A DNA stretch of 6,369 bases from Acidimicrobiia bacterium (GTDB lineage: Bacteria; Actinomycetota; Acidimicrobiia; Spongiisociales; ZC4RG35), in the NCBI GenBank assembly GCA_025929005.1, contig JAICND010000093.1, forward strand, positions 1-6,369, read 5' to 3'. The stretch's first letter is position 1. Each line of letters begins with the position of its first letter. Both the position numbers and the translations under genes were made by a program. Below are positions 4,427 to 6,369 of this stretch, piece after piece. Below the pieces are notes generated by a model. That model did no database searches, was not told the DNA's origin, and worked only from the letters and a program-made list of their open reading frames with translations.

Positions 4427-6369
4427 ATGACCGAGCTGCCCACCGGCACCGTCACGTTCATGTTCACCGACATCGAGGGGTCCACCAATCTGGCCCGCAC
4501 CCTGGGCGAGCGGTGGCCGGTGGTCCTGGCGGACCACCACGGCATCCTCCGAGGAGCTATCCGGGACCACCATGGAGTGGAAGTCCGAACCGTGGGAGAT
4601 GCCTTCTTCGCCGTGTTTGCCTCCGCCGCTGACGCGGTGGCCGCGGCGACGGAGGCCCAGCGGGGACTGGCCGCGCACCAGTGGCCCCCCGAGAGCCCCA
4701 TCCGGGTTCGCATGGGCATGGACACCGGCCAGGGCCGCTTGAGCGAGGGCGACTACTTCGGCCTGGACGTGCATCGGGCCGCCCGGATCGCCGCCGCCGG
4801 ACACGGCGGACAGGTCCTGCTCTCGCACACCACGCACGTCCTGGTGGCCAGGGCTTTGCCAGCCGGCGTGACGCTCCTGGACCTGGGCGAGCATCGGTTG
4901 AAGGACTTCGAGGAGCCGCATGGCATCTCCCAACTGGTCATCGCCGGCCAGTCGTCGGAGTTCCCCCCGCTCAAGACACTGGAGATCCCTACGAACCTCC
5001 CGGCCCGGCTTAGTTCGTTCGTGGGCCGGGATCGTGAGGTCGAGCAGGTCACGACGCTTCTGGAGTCAGCTCGGCTCCTCACCCTGACCGGGCCTGGCGG
5101 AACCGGGAAGACCCGGTTGGCCCTCCAGGCGGCATCGGCGGTTCTGGATCGCTACCGGGATGGAGTGTTCTTCGTCGACCTGGCGCCCATCACCGACCCA
5201 GCCTTCGTTCCCAGCGCCATCACGGCGGCGGTGGGGCATCGAGGGGGCGCGGGGCCCCGATCGGAGCTCGAGAGACTGCAGGTCGAACTTCGCGATCGAC
5301 AGATCCTGCTGGTCATGGACAACTTTGAGCAGGTGATCGATGCGGCGCCTGCGGTAGGGACCATCCTCGCTGCCGCCCCGGGGGTTCGCGTCATGGCCAC
5401 CAGCAGATCCCCGCTCCGGCTCGAGGGAGAGCGCGAGGTGCCGGTGATGCCCCTGGCATTCCCCGCCGCTTCCCAAGCCCTCTCGCTGGACGAACTCGCC
5501 AGGTTCGAGGCCGTTGCCCTGTTCGCCGAGCGGGCCACGTCGGTCGATCCCGCATTCGTCATCGACCAGGAAAACGCCGAGGCCATCGTCGAGATCTGTC
5601 GCCGTCTGGACGGGCTTCCCCTGGCCATCGAGCTCGCTGCCTCCAGGCTTCGGGTGCTCTCCCCTCAAGCGATGGTCGAGCGGCTCGAGCGGGCCCTCCC
5701 GCTCCTGTCGGGCGGACCCCGCGATCGGCCAGACCGGCAGCGGACGCTGCGCGACGCCATCGACTGGAGCTATCGCCTGTTGCCGCAAGCGGCGGCGTCG
5801 CTGTTCGAACGGCTCTGCGTTTTCGCCGGCGGCTTCACCATCGCGGCTTCCGAATCGGTGTGCGGTCCAGACGCAACCCTCGAGATCGAGGTACTGGCCG
5901 GGATCGAGGCACTGCTCGACGCCAGCCTCGTTCGCCGTGGCGACGTCCCCGGGGGACCGGACCGGTTCGACATGCTCCAGACCATCCGGGAATACGGGCG
6001 GGAGCGGCTCGAGCACTCTGATGCGGCCGCCGGGGTGCATCGCCAGCACGCCCTCCACTTCCTGGAGTTGGCCGAGTCCGCCGAGCCGGAGCTCCGGGGG
6101 CCCGGCCTGGTGCGTGTCATGGGCCTGCTCCATGTGGAACACGACAACCTTCGGGCCGCCCTTGCTTGGGCGCTGCACGAGGATCAAGGGGACGTTGCGC
6201 TCCGGCTCGCGTCAGCCCTCTGGCGGTTCTGGCATATGCACGGAGATCTCGCCTCGGGCCGCAGTTGGGTGGAGCAGGCCCTGGCCCTCCCATCCGCCGC
6301 AGGCTCTTCGCCAGTCAGGGCCAAGGCCCTGCTGGCGGTGGCCGGCTTGGCGTATTGGCAAATCGACGA
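4427..6369 (+). CDS. class III cyclase-domain / NB-ARC ATPase regulator (C-terminus outside window)
   Basis: The frame is open for 647 codons to the window edge. Residues 4-170 are a class III nucleotidyl cyclase domain beginning LPTGTVTFMFTDIEGST, with metal-binding Asp candidates D15 (FTDIEGST) and D58 (VRTVGDAF) and the helix FGLDVHRAARIAAAGHGGQV (111-130). An NB-ARC/AAA-type ATPase follows: LPARLSSFVGRDREVEQV (191-208), Walker A GPGGTGKT (222-229), Walker B ILLVMDNFEQV (293-303), ATSR (324-327) and GLPLAIELAASRLRV (396-410). Residues from about 440 are helical (DWSYRLLP, FDMLQTIREYGRERLE) and lead into a repeat region, probably TPR-like and usual for such regulators. The Asn that stabilises the transition state in classical cyclases is His116, and the purine-selecting Lys position appears to be Arg54, so cAMP production is uncertain. 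Proteins of this build are taken as cytoplasmic signal-dependent regulators. The gene is richer in GC than the DNA left of the tRNA fragment. Confidence 0.9.
   Translation, partial: MTELPTGTVTFMFTDIEGSTNLARTLGERWPVVLADHHGILRGAIRDHHGVEVRTVGDAFFAVFASAADAVAAATEAQRGLAAHQWPPESPIRVRMGMDTGQGRLSEGDYFGLDVHRAARIAAAGHGGQVLLSHTTHVLVARALPAGVTLLDLGEHRLKDFEEPHGISQLVIAGQSSEFPPLKTLEIPTNLPARLSSFVGRDREVEQVTTLLESARLLTLTGPGGTGKTRLALQAASAVLDRYRDGVFFVDLAPITDPAFVPSAITAAVGHRGGAGPRSELERLQVELRDRQILLVMDNFEQVIDAAPAVGTILAAAPGVRVMATSRSPLRLEGEREVPVMPLAFPAASQALSLDELARFEAVALFAERATSVDPAFVIDQENAEAIVEICRRLDGLPLAIELAASRLRVLSPQAMVERLERALPLLSGGPRDRPDRQRTLRDAIDWSYRLLPQAAASLFERLCVFAGGFTIAASESVCGPDATLEIEVLAGIEALLDASLVRRGDVPGGPDRFDMLQTIREYGRERLEHSDAAAGVHRQHALHFLELAESAEPELRGPGLVRVMGLLHVEHDNLRAALAWALHEDQGDVALRLASALWRFWHMHGDLASGRSWVEQALALPSAAGSSPVRAKALLAVAGLAYWQID

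Noticed and set aside
3986..4933. Minus-strand open frame of 315 codons containing GPTGLEPVASSVSG
   Set aside because: That peptide is the antisense translation of the tRNA-Val fragment, a well-known source of spurious proteins, and the rest is antisense to the cyclase gene.
5066..6187. Long minus-strand open frame of 373 codons
   Set aside because: It is antisense to the cyclase/NB-ARC gene, whose domains are unmistakable. Long antisense frames are common in GC-rich genes, and this product is low-complexity.
1..6369. CRISPR array, rRNA, complete insertion sequence or integrase gene
   Set aside because: No regularly spaced repeats, rRNA motifs, transposase or recombinase domains were seen.

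Overview
The window looks like chromosomal DNA of a high-GC bacterium, most likely an uncultured actinobacterium or a Chloroflexota relative. This rests on GC-rich coding sequence, a cyclase/NB-ARC regulator of a type common in those groups, and a small secreted protein that resembles an actinobacterial family. The assignment is by protein style only.

Left part (1-1080). A small secreted protein runs leftwards off the window (1-198, minus). Its leader carries two tandem copies of a hairpin unit (215-286). A mostly gene-free stretch follows (287-756) with several strong inverted repeats. At 757-994 on the minus strand there is a small gene with a textbook Shine-Dalgarno site that needs two one-base corrections, both in short homopolymers, to be read through.

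Middle part (1080-3890), all plus strand. Two related structured RNA segments about 100 nt long (1083-1183 and 3031-3129) share a closing stem and a strongly conserved core. The first precedes a complete two-domain ChrA-type chromate transporter (1216-2409) and contains a short ORF whose stop overlaps the chrA start as GTGA. A Lumazine_bd_2/NTF2-like protein (2596-2979) follows. The second RNA copy precedes a PH/GRAM-like protein gene (3201-3889) that also carries a one-base frameshift.

Right part (3890-6369). At 4047-4092 lies the 3' half of a tRNA-Val(GAC) gene with no matching 5' half. This is the usual footprint of an integrated element, so the lower-GC DNA to its left may be a genomic island and the DNA to its right ordinary chromosome. 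After a hairpin-rich intergenic region comes the start of a large, very GC-rich regulator (4427 to the window end) with a class III cyclase domain, an NB-ARC-type ATPase and the beginning of a helical repeat region.

The most interesting signal is the duplicated RNA leader. It looks like a cis-regulatory RNA controlling chrA and possibly the PH-like gene, inside what may be an integrated island.
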